This document shows positions 46,912 to 56,327 of a stretch of 64,000 bases of DNA, piece after piece. Both the position numbers and the translations under genes were made by a program. The DNA is from Gaiellasilicea sp963806955 (lineage in GTDB: Bacteria; Actinomycetota; Thermoleophilia; Gaiellales; Gaiellaceae). The notes below the pieces were generated by a model, which saw nothing but the letters and a program-made list of their open reading frames with translations, ran no database searches and had not been told where the DNA came from. Location: the NCBI GenBank assembly GCA_963806955.1, contig CAWDZG010000002.1:558001-622000 (forward strand). The letters run 5' to 3'. Positions within the stretch are counted from its first letter, which is position 1. Each line of letters opens with the position of its first letter.

Positions 46912-47858
46912 GCTTCCGGCGCAGGCCCGTGCTCGCGGCCGAAGGTGTCGGCGAGCTCGCGACGGGCGCGTGGGCGGAGGTGCGGCGCAGCCGGCTCGAC
47001 TTCCTCGGCCGCTGGCGCAACCCGATCGGCCTCGTCGGCGCCGTGGTCGTCGTCTTCAACGTCCTGGCCGCGCTCTTCGGCCGCCTCGTCTGGCGGGTCG
47101 ACCCCGACGAGCAGGCGGCGGAGCGGCTGCTGGCGCCGAGCTGGGCGAACCCCTTCGGCACGGACGAGCTCGGGCGCGACACGCTCGCGCGGGTGATCCA
47201 CGGCGCGCAGGTCTCGCTGCAGGTCGGCGCGATCTCGGTCGGGATCGCCTTCGCCGCCGGGCTTCTGATCGGGCTGCTCTCGGGCTACTACCGCGGCCTC
47301 CTCGACGCGGCCCTGATGCGGCTCGTGGACATGATGTTCGCGCTGCCGGCGCTCGTGCTCGCGATCGTGATCGCGGGGCTGCTGGGCCCGACCCGCACGA
47401 ACGCGATGATCGCGATCGGGATCGTGATCACCCCCGCCTTCGCCCGCGTCGTGCGCGGCGCCGTGCTCGAGGTGATGGGCTATCCCTTCATCGAGTCGGG
47501 CCGGGCGCTCGGCGCCTCCGGTTTCCGGATCATGCTCCGCCACCTGCTGCCGAACATCGGCGCGCCGCTGATCGTGCTCGTCACCACCTATCTCGGCACG
47601 GCGATCCTGAGCGAGGCGGCGCTCAGCTTCCTCGGGCTCGGCACCCAGCCGCCCGAGGCCTCGTGGGGCGGGATGCTCAACACCGGGCGCGCCTACGTCG
47701 ACCTCTACCCCTGGCTCTCGATCTTCCCCGGCGCCGCGATCATGCTGGTCGTGCTCGGCTTCAACTTCCTCGGCGACGGGCTGCGCGACATCCTCGACCC
47801 GCGGCTCGGCCCGCAGGCGGCGGGCGGTCCCGTGGGCGCGCTGGCGTCGAAGAAGTAG
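46908..47858 (+). CDS. Oligopeptide-type ABC transporter permease, DppC-like
   Basis: 316 residues, overlapping the upstream permease by ATGA. Cytoplasmic N-terminus, then NPIGLVGAVVVVFNVLAALFG and five more hydrophobic segments. ANPFGTDELGRDTLARVIHGAQVSL is the conserved DppC/OppC block and ESGRALGASGFRIMLRHLLPNI the EAA loop. FLGLGTQPPEASWGGMLNTGR near the end is diagnostic for the family. Confidence 0.94.
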   Translation: MSFRRRPVLAAEGVGELATGAWAEVRRSRLDFLGRWRNPIGLVGAVVVVFNVLAALFGRLVWRVDPDEQAAERLLAPSWANPFGTDELGRDTLARVIHGAQVSLQVGAISVGIAFAAGLLIGLLSGYYRGLLDAALMRLVDMMFALPALVLAIVIAGLLGPTRTNAMIAIGIVITPAFARVVRGAVLEVMGYPFIESGRALGASGFRIMLRHLLPNIGAPLIVLVTTYLGTAILSEAALSFLGLGTQPPEASWGGMLNTGRAYVDLYPWLSIFPGAAIMLVVLGFNFLGDGLRDILDPRLGPQAAGGPVGALASKK

Positions 47859-47861
47859 CCC

Positions 47862-49469
47862 GTGCTCGACGTCCTGATCCGCGACGGCTGGGTCGCCGAC
47901 GGCACGGGCAGCCCGCCGTTCCTCGGCGACGTGGCGATCGAAGGCGGCCGCATCGTCGACGTCGGCCGGCTCGGGCCCGCCGCCACCGCGACGCGGGTGA
48001 TCGACGCCGGCGGCAAGATCGTCTGCCCCGGCTTCGTCGACCCGCACAGCCACAGCGACTTCTCGATCCTCGCCAACCCGACCGCCGAGAGCACGATCCG
48101 CCAGGGCGTCACGACGGAGGTGGTCGGCAACTGCGGCTGGAGCTACGCGCCGGTGACGCCGGCGTCGGAGGCGGTGATCCGCAGCCGCCTGCTCTCGTTC
48201 GGCTTCGACAAGCCGACGATCCCGTGGACGACCTTCGGGGAGCACCTCGAGTTCCTGGCCGACGTCGGGCACACCCCGAACTTCGCCTGGTTCGTCGGCC
48301 ACAACGCGGTCCGGCTCGCCGCGGGCGTCTCCGGCTCGGCGCCGAGCGCCGAGCAGTTGAGCGCGATGGAGGGGTTCGTCGAGGAGGCGATGCAGGCGGG
48401 CGCGCTCGGGATGTCGACCGGGCTCGAGTTCAATCCCGGCCGCGAGGCGACCACGGACGAGCTGATGCGCCTGAACGCCGTCGCCGGCCGCTACGACGGG
48501 ATCTACACGAGCCACATCCGCAACCGCGACTCGGGCCTGCTCGAGGCGATCGACGAGTTCCTCGCGGTCGCGCGCGCCGGCAGCACGAAGGCGGAGATCT
48601 CGCACCTGAACGTCCGCCACAACACGAACGCGCCCGAGCGCGGCTGGGAACGGGCGGTCGAGAAGATGGCCGCGAGCCGCGAGACCGGGCTCGACGTGCT
48701 CGCCGACACGACCCCGTTCCGCGAGGGGCTCGGCCAGATGGCGGGGATCCTGCCGCCCTGGGTCGCCGAGGACGGCCCGGAGGCCGCGGCGGCGAAGCTG
48801 CGCGACCCGGCGCTCCGCGAGCGGATGAAGACGGAGTCCGACCGCTACTGGCGCTTCATCCACAAGGGCGAGTGGGAGCGCGTCTACTTCCAGGCGACGC
48901 CGCAGCACCCCGACCTCGGCGGCCTGAACTTCCGCCAGATCTCCGAGCGGCTGGGCAGGGATCCCTGGGACTGCTACCTCGACATCCTCGCGGACGCGGG
49001 CGCCGACTACGAGTCGATCCTCACGGTCGGGACGCTCTTCACGGACGAGCACCTCGCGGAGATGATCGGCCATCCGCTCTTCTGCCTCGGCGTCGACACG
49101 TTCACGGTCGCCGACGAGGGGCCGCTGGCGGAGATCATGAAGCACCCGCTCGGCTTCGCGGGCCACGTCCACTACCTCACCCACCACGTCCGCGAGCAGA
49201 AGACGCTGCGGCTGGAGGAGGCGATCCGCAAGATGACGAGCATGCCGGCCGCGCACTTCGGGCTCTGGGACCGCGGCCTGCTCCGCTCCGGCTACAGCGC
49301 CGACGTGGTCGTCTTCGACTACGACGAGCTCGACGACGTCTCCACGAACGAGCGTCCGACCGCGTACGCGCGCGGCGTCGAGCACGTGCTCGTGAACGGC
49401 GAGAGCGTCGTCGACGGCGGCGAGCACACGGGCGCGCGCCCCGGGCGCCACCTGCTGCGCCGCACGTGA
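47862..49469 (+). CDS. N-acyl-D-amino-acid deacylase family amidohydrolase, second copy
   Basis: 535 residues, unbroken. MLDVLIRDGWVADGTGSPP begins the beta-sandwich. GFVDPHSHSDFSILANP carries the H-x-H metal site, TTEVVGNCGWSYAPV the metal-ligand cysteine of D-aminoacylases, SHIRNRDSGLLEAIDE, EISHLNVRH and GVDTFTVADEG further ligands, then ARGVEHVLVNGESVVDGGEHTG. These enzymes deacylate N-acyl-D-amino acids or D-glutamates. Encoded directly after the transporter it would act on imported substrate. It starts at GTG 47862, three bases after the permease stop. Confidence 0.93.
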   Translation: MLDVLIRDGWVADGTGSPPFLGDVAIEGGRIVDVGRLGPAATATRVIDAGGKIVCPGFVDPHSHSDFSILANPTAESTIRQGVTTEVVGNCGWSYAPVTPASEAVIRSRLLSFGFDKPTIPWTTFGEHLEFLADVGHTPNFAWFVGHNAVRLAAGVSGSAPSAEQLSAMEGFVEEAMQAGALGMSTGLEFNPGREATTDELMRLNAVAGRYDGIYTSHIRNRDSGLLEAIDEFLAVARAGSTKAEISHLNVRHNTNAPERGWERAVEKMAASRETGLDVLADTTPFREGLGQMAGILPPWVAEDGPEAAAAKLRDPALRERMKTESDRYWRFIHKGEWERVYFQATPQHPDLGGLNFRQISERLGRDPWDCYLDILADAGADYESILTVGTLFTDEHLAEMIGHPLFCLGVDTFTVADEGPLAEIMKHPLGFAGHVHYLTHHVREQKTLRLEEAIRKMTSMPAAHFGLWDRGLLRSGYSADVVVFDYDELDDVSTNERPTAYARGVEHVLVNGESVVDGGEHTGARPGRHLLRRT

Positions 49470-50497
49470 TCGACCTCCGCTCAGACCTGCACGCCCGCCC
49501 GACCGAGGAGATGTGGGAGGCGATGCGCTCGGCGGAGCTCGGCTGGGCGACCTACGGCGAGGACGCGTCGGTGAACGAGCTGCAGGCGCGCGTCGCGGAG
49601 CTGCTCGGGCAGGAGGCGGGGCTCTGGGTGCCGACGTGCGGGATGGCGAACCTCGTCGCGCTGATCACGCTCGCGCCGCGCGGCACCGCGGTCGTGCTCG
49701 AGTCGCAGTCGCACGTCCTCACCTCCGAGGCGATGGGGATCACGGACATCGCCGGGCTCGACCCCCACTCGCTCTGGGCCCGCGACGGCCGGCTCGACCC
49801 GGAGGAGGTGGCCGAGCTCGTGGTCGAGTCGAAGGCGTCGCTGCTCGTGCTCGAGAACACCCACACGCGCGCCGGCGGCACGGCCCTCTCGCCGGAGCTG
49901 ACGACGGAGCTCGCGCGCGCGGCGCTCCGGAACGGCGCCAGGGTGCACCTCGACGGCGCCCGGCTGGCGAACGCGGCGGTCGCACTCGACGTCCCGCTGC
50001 GCGAGCTGGCCGCTCCGGTCGACACGGTCGCATTCAGCCTGAACAAGGCGGTCGGGGCGCCGCTCGGGACGATCCTCGCCGGCAGCGCGCTCGCGATCAA
50101 GGGCGCTGAGGCGAACCTGCGCCGGCTGGGCGGCGCGTCCGTCCACAAGGCCGGGATCCCCGCCGCGGCGGCGCTTGCCGGCCTCGACGGGCTGCTCGAG
50201 CGCGTCGCCGACGACCACCGGCGCGCGCGCGAGCTCGGGGCGCTCCTGGCGGCGATCCCGGGGCTACGGCTCGAGCCCGAGACGGTCGCGACCAACATCG
50301 TGCTCGTCGACGCGGGGGGCACGGGCCTCGCCCCCGACGAGCTCGTGCGACTGCTGGCCGAGCGGGGCGTCCTGGCGATGGAGCGCGACACGAGCCGGAT
50401 CCGCCTCGTCACCCATCGCGAGATCGGCGACGCCGAGGTCGCCCGCGCCGCCGAGACGGTCGCCGGGGTGCTCGCGGAGCACGCGCCACAGGTCTGA
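49466..50497 (+). CDS. Threonine-aldolase-type beta-eliminating lyase (PLP fold I)
   Basis: 343 residues from GTG 49466, overlapping the deacylase stop. VIDLRSDLHARPTEEMWEAM, ATYGEDASVNELQARVAELLG and LWVPTCGMANLVALITL are threonine-aldolase blocks. VHLDGARLANAAVAL holds the PLP aspartate and TVAFSLNKAVGAPLGTILAGS the lysine. Family members split L-allo-threonine or related beta-hydroxy amino acids into glycine and an aldehyde. It is the last gene of the rightward unit. Confidence 0.92.
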   Translation: MIDLRSDLHARPTEEMWEAMRSAELGWATYGEDASVNELQARVAELLGQEAGLWVPTCGMANLVALITLAPRGTAVVLESQSHVLTSEAMGITDIAGLDPHSLWARDGRLDPEEVAELVVESKASLLVLENTHTRAGGTALSPELTTELARAALRNGARVHLDGARLANAAVALDVPLRELAAPVDTVAFSLNKAVGAPLGTILAGSALAIKGAEANLRRLGGASVHKAGIPAAAALAGLDGLLERVADDHRRARELGALLAAIPGLRLEPETVATNIVLVDAGGTGLAPDELVRLLAERGVLAMERDTSRIRLVTHREIGDAEVARAAETVAGVLAEHAPQV

Positions 50498-51753
50498 CCG
50501 CGCGACCCTCAGGTTGAACGCCTGCGGATTGACGGCGAGCAGGCTGGCCACGCCCACGACGGCGACGACGATCGCCGAGACCCCTGCGACCGTGAACGCG
50601 AGCGCAGTCCCGCCGCTGCTCGTCAGCCAGCCGGCGAGCAGACCGCCGGCCGGCGCGCCGCCCTGGAAGGCGAAGAAGTAGAGGCTTGCCGCCTGGCCGC
50701 GCAGGTGTGAGGGGGCCGCGAGCTGGAGCGAGGCGAGGCCGCTCGAGCCCCAGAGCACGTAGAAGATCCCGACCAGGAAGAGGAGGACGCAGACGCCGGC
50801 GAGCGAGCTCTGCGGCGCCAGCGCGAGCTCGAGCACGCCGAAGCCGCCGGCCCCGGCGAGCAGCAGCCGCAGGCTCGCGCGGCCGACCGACGCGAGCAGG
50901 AGCGCGCCGCAGAGGGCGCCGGCGCCGAAGACGGCCGCGATCAGCCCGTAGACGTCGGCGCCGGCATCGAGCGTCTGCCGGGCGACGAGCGGCAGCAGGA
51001 CGTCGAAGTTGAACGAGACCGTGCTCAGGAGCGAGCACGCCGAAGAACGCGACCGTGACGCGGCGCGTGCCGAGGACGAACGCGACCATCGCACGGACGC
51101 CGGCGCGGCGGGCCGGGCGCTCGAACGGCGCCAGCTCGCTCACGCGCATCGCGAGCAGCGCGAGCACGACGGCCAGGTAGCTGACGGCGTTCACGGCGAA
51201 CGCGACCCCGGCGCCCGCGAGCGCGACCACGAGGCCGCCGAGGCCCGGGCCGACGATCCGCGCGAACGTCCCGAGCCCCGAGCTGAGCGCCACGGCGTTC
51301 GGCAGGTCCTCGGTGCCGACGATCCGGAAGACGAGCGTGTGCCGGGCCGGGTTGCCGAGCACGAGCACGACCCCCTGCAACGGCCGCGAGGGCGTAGACG
51401 TGCCACAGCTCCACGACGCCGGTGAGCGTCAGGATCGCGAGCGTCGACGCCGTCGCGATCAGCGTCGACTCCGTCACGAGCAGCAGCCGCCGCACGTCGA
51501 AGCGGTCGATCACCGTCCCGACCGCGAGCCCGAAGATCGTCACCGGCAGGAGCTGGGCCATGGCGAGCGCGCCGACGGCGACCGGAGAGCCGGTCAGCTC
51601 GAGCACGAGCCAGAACGCGGCGATCGTCTGCATCCACGTCCCGGCGAACGAGACCGCGTGGCTGACGAAGTAGAGGCGGAAGTTGCGGTGCTTGCGCAGG
51701 CTGGCGAACGTCCGCGCGCCGCGCGGCCGTCGTGGTCGCCCGGGCGTGGTCAC
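50264..51753 (-). CDS. Major facilitator superfamily transporter (two or more frame changes, uncertain end)
   Basis: Roughly 415 residues when joined. The N-terminal half shows FRLYFVSHAVSFAGTWMQTIAAFWLVLEL, VAVGALAMAQLLPVTIFGL and VIDRFDVRRLL, an Enterobactin-exporter (EntS)-like or MFS_3 start. Extra bases near 51380 (AVQGVVLVLGNPARHTLVF resumes) and 51034 (LSTVSFNFDVLLP resumes) break it. The last helix IVVAVVGVASLLAV ends near 50530. The frame stays open to 50264, antisense to the aldolase gene, so the true stop is probably near 50500 and hidden by a further error. It may export a product or by-product. Confidence 0.82.
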
Positions 51754-51757
51754 CCGG

Positions 51758-52782
51758 CTACTGCAGCTCGGCGGGATCGATCGGCCGGCCGAGCGTGAAC
51801 GCACCGTCGCCGGCCTCGGTCGCCGGGATCGCGCGGATGCACGCGAGGACGCCGTCGTGCGGCGCCGGCAGCGGCTCCGGCGCGCGGCCGGGAGCGTCGG
51901 GGAACCAGAGGCGCGCGACGGTGTCGCCGGCGCTGACCGGCTCACCGGGCTCCAGCAGCCCCTCGAAGAGCCCGTCCTCCTCGACGACCACGTAGCTCGG
52001 ACGGGTCGCGGCCGTCGAGGATCACGGCGTCGGGCAGCCCGAGCGAGGCGCGTGTCTGCACCTCGCCGCGCGAGCACGCCCTGGTGGCGGAGGACGTTCG
52101 TCAGCCCGCTCCACGCGAGCGCGTGCACCGGCGCCGGCACCCGGCCGCCGCCGCCGAGCTCCGTCGTGATCACCACCTTGCCCTGCTCCTCGGCCTCGAC
52201 GGGCAGCAGCCCGTGGCCGTTGATGTCGACGTAGAGGAAGTGGAAGTCGGAGTTCCACGCCTGCATCCCGGCGAGCATCGCGCGGCGCTGCTCGGCGTCG
52301 TCGACGACGTGCATGTGCGAGCAGGGCAGGAACCAGACCGAGCGGCCGCCCGAGTGCATGTCGATCACGATGTCCGCCTCGGGGAAGAGCACGCGGGTGA
52401 GGTAGTCGGCGAGCTGCTCGTTCGGCGGCCCGTCCGGCGACCCCGGGAACGAGCGGTTGAAGTTGACGCCGGAGGGCCACATCCGCGTGCAGGCCTTCGA
52501 GGCGGCCGTCGAGAGCACCGGGATCACGATCACCCGGCCCGTGACGTCGTCGAGTTGCAGCTCGTGGATCAGCCGCAGCGCCGCGACCTGCCCCTCGTAC
52601 TCGTCGCCGTGGTTGCCGGCGAGGACGAGCGCGGTCGGCCCTTCGCCGTTCGCGATGCAGGCGATCGGGACGAAGGTGGAGGCCCAGCCGCCGGTGTTCG
52701 TCAGCTTCGGCAGCTGCAGACGCCCGACCTGGCGGCCGGGCGCGGACAGGTCGATCGTGCACGAGACGGGGGAATCGTTCAC
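51758..52782 (-). CDS. Succinylglutamate desuccinylase/aspartoacylase (M14-type) family deacylase, first copy (two frame changes)
   Basis: About 341 residues when joined. The zinc site is LVLAGNHGDEYEGQ (H-x-x-E) and DIVIDMHSGGRSVWFLP (H). GVNFNRSFPGSPDGPPNEQL is the substrate-carboxylate block. Breaks near 52071 and 51998 interrupt RGEVQTRASLGLPDAVILDG; the end VVVEEDGLFEGLLEPGEPVS is the beta-barrel C-domain. It removes an N-acyl group from amino acids in characterised relatives. It overlaps the aminotransferase gene (GTGA). A clear paralogue is encoded at 55305-56327 across the shared promoter. Confidence 0.9.
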
Positions 52783-54084
52783 GCGCGGGTCTCGAGATAG
52801 CGGCCGACCGCCGCCTCCGTGCCCTCGAGCAGCCGGTCGACGTCCTCGTCCGTGTGGGCGTAGGAGAAGTGGCTGCGCTTCAGGTTGAGCGGCAGCTCGA
52901 AGATCCCCTCCTGCATCAGCTCGCGGCGGTAGCCGACGAAGAGATCGACGTCGTTGCGAAGCAGGTCGTCGTAGCTCTCGACGGGCCCTTCGAGGAAGTA
53001 GGTGACGAAGACCGAGCCGACGCCGGCCACGACCGCCGGCACGCCGAGCCGCTCGTACAGTGCGCGCAGCCCCTCGCGCGCGCGCTCGCCGAGCGCGAAG
53101 ACGTGCTCGTGCACCGGCTCGCGCTGCAGCTTGTCGATCGTCGCGAGGGCGGCCGCGGACGTCGCCGGGTGGCCGTTGAAGGTGCCGGCGAAGAAGGCCG
53201 GCTGCCCCGGCGTCGTCGAGAAGAGATCCATCAGGTCGGCGCGGCCGCCGAGCGCGGAGACGGGCCAGCCGTTCGCCATCGCCTTGCCGAGCGCCGTCAG
53301 GTCGGGCGTGACGCCGGCGATCGCCTGGTAGCCGCCGAGCCCGTGCCGGAAGCCGGTGATCACCTCGTCGAAGACGAGCACCGTGCCGTGCGTCGTCGCC
53401 AGCTCGCGCAGCCGCTCGAGGAAGCCGGGCTTCGGGCAGCACGCAGCCGATGTTGTGCGGGATCGGCTCGAGGATGATCGCGGCGACGTCGTGGTCCGAG
53501 AGCGCGCGCTCGACCGCGTCGGCGTCGTTGAACGGGCAGACGATCGTCGCCTCGAGCTGCTCGGGCAGGATCCCCTGCGAGAGCGGGTCGCGCGCACCCA
53601 TCCGCTCCGGCAGCGAGATCACGTTCATCGCGACCGAGTCGTGCCAGCCGTGGTAGCAGCCCTGGAACTTGACGATGTGGCGACGGCCGGTCGCGGTGCG
53701 CGCGAGCCGGAGCGCGTGGAAGGTCGCCTCGCTCCCGGTCGCCGTCAGCAGCACCTTCTCGAGCGACGGCACGGCGTCGACGAGGCGTTCGGCGAGCTCG
53801 ATCTCGACGGGGGTGACGCCGACGCCCATCAGCCCGGCGGCCTGGGCGGCCGCGGCGTCCACGTCCGGGTCGTTGTGGCCGAGCAGCGGCGGGCCGAAGG
53901 CGGCGTGATAGTCGGTGAACGTGCGGCCGTCGACGTCCGTGAAGGTCGAGCCGCTCGTCGCGGCGACGACGAGCTCCTCGAGGCCCGGGACGCGGCGCTG
54001 GCCGCTGTTGACGCCGCCGGGGATGACGGCGGCGGCGCGCGCCGCGAGCTCGGCGGCGGCGGCTGACGGGGACAGCTGACTCAT
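52779..54084 (-). CDS. Class III aminotransferase, glutamate-1-semialdehyde-aminomutase-like (one frame change)
   Basis: About 434 residues when joined. VIPGGVNSGQRRVPGLEEL opens; LLTATGSEATFHALRLARTATG, QGCYHGWHDSVAMN and VFDEVITGFRHGLGGYQ follow. The PLP lysine is in LTALGKAMANGWPVSALGG. An extra G near 53437 breaks CCLPKPGFLERLREL. The GSA-like pattern is clear, but this catabolic setting points to an amino-sugar-acid or beta-amino-acid aminotransferase rather than haem synthesis. Its start overlaps the enolase-family stop (ATGA). Confidence 0.9.
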
Positions 54085-55214
54085 GTGGCCTCCACTCGGA
54101 GCGATTCGAAGACGTCGGGGTCGAGGTCGACGCCGAGGCCCGGGGCGGTCGGGACGGCGACGCAGCCGTCGGCCTCGAGCGGCAGGCGCTGTTGCGTCAG
54201 CCTCGTGTTGATCTCGGTGTCGGCGACGCAGTACTCCTGGAAGAGCGCGTCGGGCAGGACGGCGTTCACGTGCAGCGAGGCGGCCTTGATGATCCCGCTC
54301 TTCCAGGCGTGCGGGACCGTGGGCAGGCCGTGCTCGCGGGCGAGCTCGGCGATCCTGAGCGTCTCGGTGATGCCGCCGCAACGGGTGACATCGGGCTGGA
54401 CGAGGTCGACGTGGCCGCGCTCGATCAGCTCGCGGAAGCCCCAGCGCGTCGCATCCTGCTCGCCCGCGGCGATCGTCAGGTCGACGGCGTCGGCGAGCTC
54501 GGCGTACGCCTCGTACTCGTCCGGCTCGAACGGCTCCTCGAGCCAGTAGATGCCGAGCTGCTCGAGCTCGCGCGCGACACGGATCGCCGTCTGCGCGTCG
54601 GCGACATAGCCGAGGCCCGCGTCGATCATGATCTCGGTGCCCTCGCCGCCCGCCTCCTTCGCCGCCGCTGCGAGCGCCACGTCGTGGTCGGCGTCGCGGC
54701 CGAGCGGGCCCCAGCCGAGCTTGACGGCGGTGAAGCCCTGCTCGCGCAGCGCCGTGACGCGCTCGGCGGTCTCCTCGGGCGTGTCGGGCATCAGCATCGA
54801 GGCGTAGGCGCGCACCCGGTCGCGCACCGGCGTCCCCAGCAGCTCGCAGACGGGCTTGCCGAGCGCCTTCCCCTTCAGGTCCCAGAGCGCGATGTCGATC
54901 CCGCTGATCGCGTGGATCGCGATCCCGCGGCGGCCGACGTAGATGACGCTGCGGTACATGCGCTCCCAGAGCCGCTCGACCTCGAGCGGATCCTCGCCGA
55001 TCAGGGCGTCGCGGAGGCCGGTCGCGACGGCGTGCGAGCCGCGCTGGTGCACGAGGGCCTGCACCGCGTCGGGCGCCGAGTCGACCTCGCCGATTCCCGT
55101 GATCCCCTCGTCGGTGGAGACCAGGATGACGAGGTCGTCCTGGCTGCCGTCCGCGATGCCCTCGTTCAGCACTGCCTGGCGCAGGACGACGGCCTCGACG
55201 TCGGTGATCTTCAC
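54081..55214 (-). CDS. Enolase-superfamily sugar-acid dehydratase-like protein
   Basis: 377 residues, unbroken. VKITDVEAVVLRQAVL is the cap. The barrel holds FTAVKLGWGPLG (K-x-G-W, as in galactarate/gluconate dehydratase groups), metal ligands IMIDAGLGY, YWLEEPFEPDE and AAGEQDAT, then LVQPDVTRCGG and the base region VPHAWKSG. It probably dehydrates an acid sugar. GTG 55214 is preceded by the bipartite motif at 55251-55279. First gene of the leftward unit. Confidence 0.9.
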   Translation of the reverse strand: MKITDVEAVVLRQAVLNEGIADGSQDDLVILVSTDEGITGIGEVDSAPDAVQALVHQRGSHAVATGLRDALIGEDPLEVERLWERMYRSVIYVGRRGIAIHAISGIDIALWDLKGKALGKPVCELLGTPVRDRVRAYASMLMPDTPEETAERVTALREQGFTAVKLGWGPLGRDADHDVALAAAAKEAGGEGTEIMIDAGLGYVADAQTAIRVARELEQLGIYWLEEPFEPDEYEAYAELADAVDLTIAAGEQDATRWGFRELIERGHVDLVQPDVTRCGGITETLRIAELAREHGLPTVPHAWKSGIIKAASLHVNAVLPDALFQEYCVADTEINTRLTQQRLPLEADGCVAVPTAPGLGVDLDPDVFESLRVEAT

Positions 55215-55250
55215 CTGTCTCCTTGTGGACGTGCGGCCGTTCTCGGCAGC

Positions 55251-55279
55251 GATTGTCGATCATAGCGAAATTGTCAACA
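55251..55279 (+). promoter_or_regulatory. Bipartite GntR-type operator, site 2
   Basis: ATTGTCGATCA and ATTGTCAACA start 18 bp apart, the same layout as 42999-43027; 22 of 29 positions agree. The second element extends to the near-palindrome ATTGTCAACAAT (55270-55281). It lies between the divergent enolase-family and deacylase genes. The minus strand also carries TATGAT within the site, a possible -10 for the leftward unit. Confidence 0.7.
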
Positions 55280-55304
55280 ATCCAATAGGATCGCTCAGAG
55301 TCCG

Positions 55305-56327
55305 TTGAGCGCCTCTCCCCTCCACTGCACGCTCGACCTCGAGGCTCCGGGGAAGCACACCGGGACGCTCCGCCTGCCCCGCTCGTCGAACCGCAGCGGC
55401 TGGTCGACGCTCTGGCTCCCGATCGTGTCCGTGGCGCGCGGCGAGGGGCCGACGGTCGTCGTGCTCGGCGGCGTGCACGGCGACGAGCCGGAGGGCCAGG
55501 TCGCGGCGCTCAACCTCGCGCGGGAGCTCCTGCCGGAGCAGGTCAGCGGCCGCGTGATCGTGCTCCCCTGCCTCTCGCCGGAGGCGTCGCGCGAGTACAC
55601 GCGCCTCTGGCCGTCGGGCGCCAACCTCAACCGCTCGTTCCCCGGCTCGCCCGACGGGCCGCCCGACGAGCAGCTCGCGCACTGGCTCTCGACGAAGCTC
55701 TTCCCGCTCGCCGACGTGATCGTCGACATCCACAGCGGCGGCCGCACCGGGCTCTGCCTGCCCTGGTCGGAGATGCACCTCGTCGAGGACGCCGAGCAGC
55801 GGCGCCGGATGATCGACGCGATGCTCGCCTGGAACACCGACTGGTGCTGCGTCTACATCGACATCGCCGGCAGCGGGCTGCTCGTGGGCGAGGCGGAGCG
55901 GCAGGGCAAGATCGTCGTCTCGACCGAGCTCGGCGGCGGCGGCCACGTCACCGCTGCGATCCACCGGCTCGCGCGGAGCGGGCTCGCGAACGTGCTTCGG
56001 CACGTGGGCGTGCTCGAGGGCGAGGTCGAGACGCGCGAGTCGCTCGGGCTGCCCCCGCAGACGCTGCTGCTGGCGACGGACGCGGACAACTACCTGCTCG
56101 CGCCGGTGTCGGGGCTCTTCGAGACACTCGTCGACCTCGGTCAACGCGTCCAGGCGGACGAGGTCGTCGGCCGGATCCACTCGCTCGAGCGGCCCGAGCT
56201 CGAGCCGGAGCCCGTCGTGGCCCGGAACGACGGGGTGGTCTGCGTCGTCCGCGCGATCGCGACCACCGAGCAGGGCGACAACGTCGTCGTCGTCGCCCGC
56301 GAGGCCGACCGCTCGGAGCTGGACTGA
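55305..56327 (+). CDS. Succinylglutamate desuccinylase/aspartoacylase family deacylase, second copy
   Basis: 340 residues from TTG 55305. LEAPGKHTGTLRLPRSS opens. Zinc ligands are in VLGGVHGDEPEGQ and VIVDIHSGGRTG. GANLNRSFPGSPDGPPDEQ is shared almost word for word with the copy at 51758-52782, and the C-domain runs LLAPVSGLFETLVDLGQRVQ. The two copies flank the same promoter in opposite directions, so they were probably separated by duplication and inversion. An N-acyl amino acid is the likely kind of substrate. It overlaps the nitrilase gene by one base. Confidence 0.93.
   Translation: MSASPLHCTLDLEAPGKHTGTLRLPRSSNRSGWSTLWLPIVSVARGEGPTVVVLGGVHGDEPEGQVAALNLARELLPEQVSGRVIVLPCLSPEASREYTRLWPSGANLNRSFPGSPDGPPDEQLAHWLSTKLFPLADVIVDIHSGGRTGLCLPWSEMHLVEDAEQRRRMIDAMLAWNTDWCCVYIDIAGSGLLVGEAERQGKIVVSTELGGGGHVTAAIHRLARSGLANVLRHVGVLEGEVETRESLGLPPQTLLLATDADNYLLAPVSGLFETLVDLGQRVQADEVVGRIHSLERPELEPEPVVARNDGVVCVVRAIATTEQGDNVVVVAREADRSELD

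Noticed and set aside
52779..54084. hemL for haem synthesis
   Set aside because: The GSA-aminomutase family likeness is clear, but the gene sits in a catabolic operon away from haem genes, so the name would overstate the evidence.
51025..55263. An open frame of about 1,410 codons on the minus strand
   Set aside because: It concatenates enolase-family, aminotransferase, deacylase and MFS segments plus out-of-frame sequence; family boundaries and GTGA/ATGA overlaps show separate genes.
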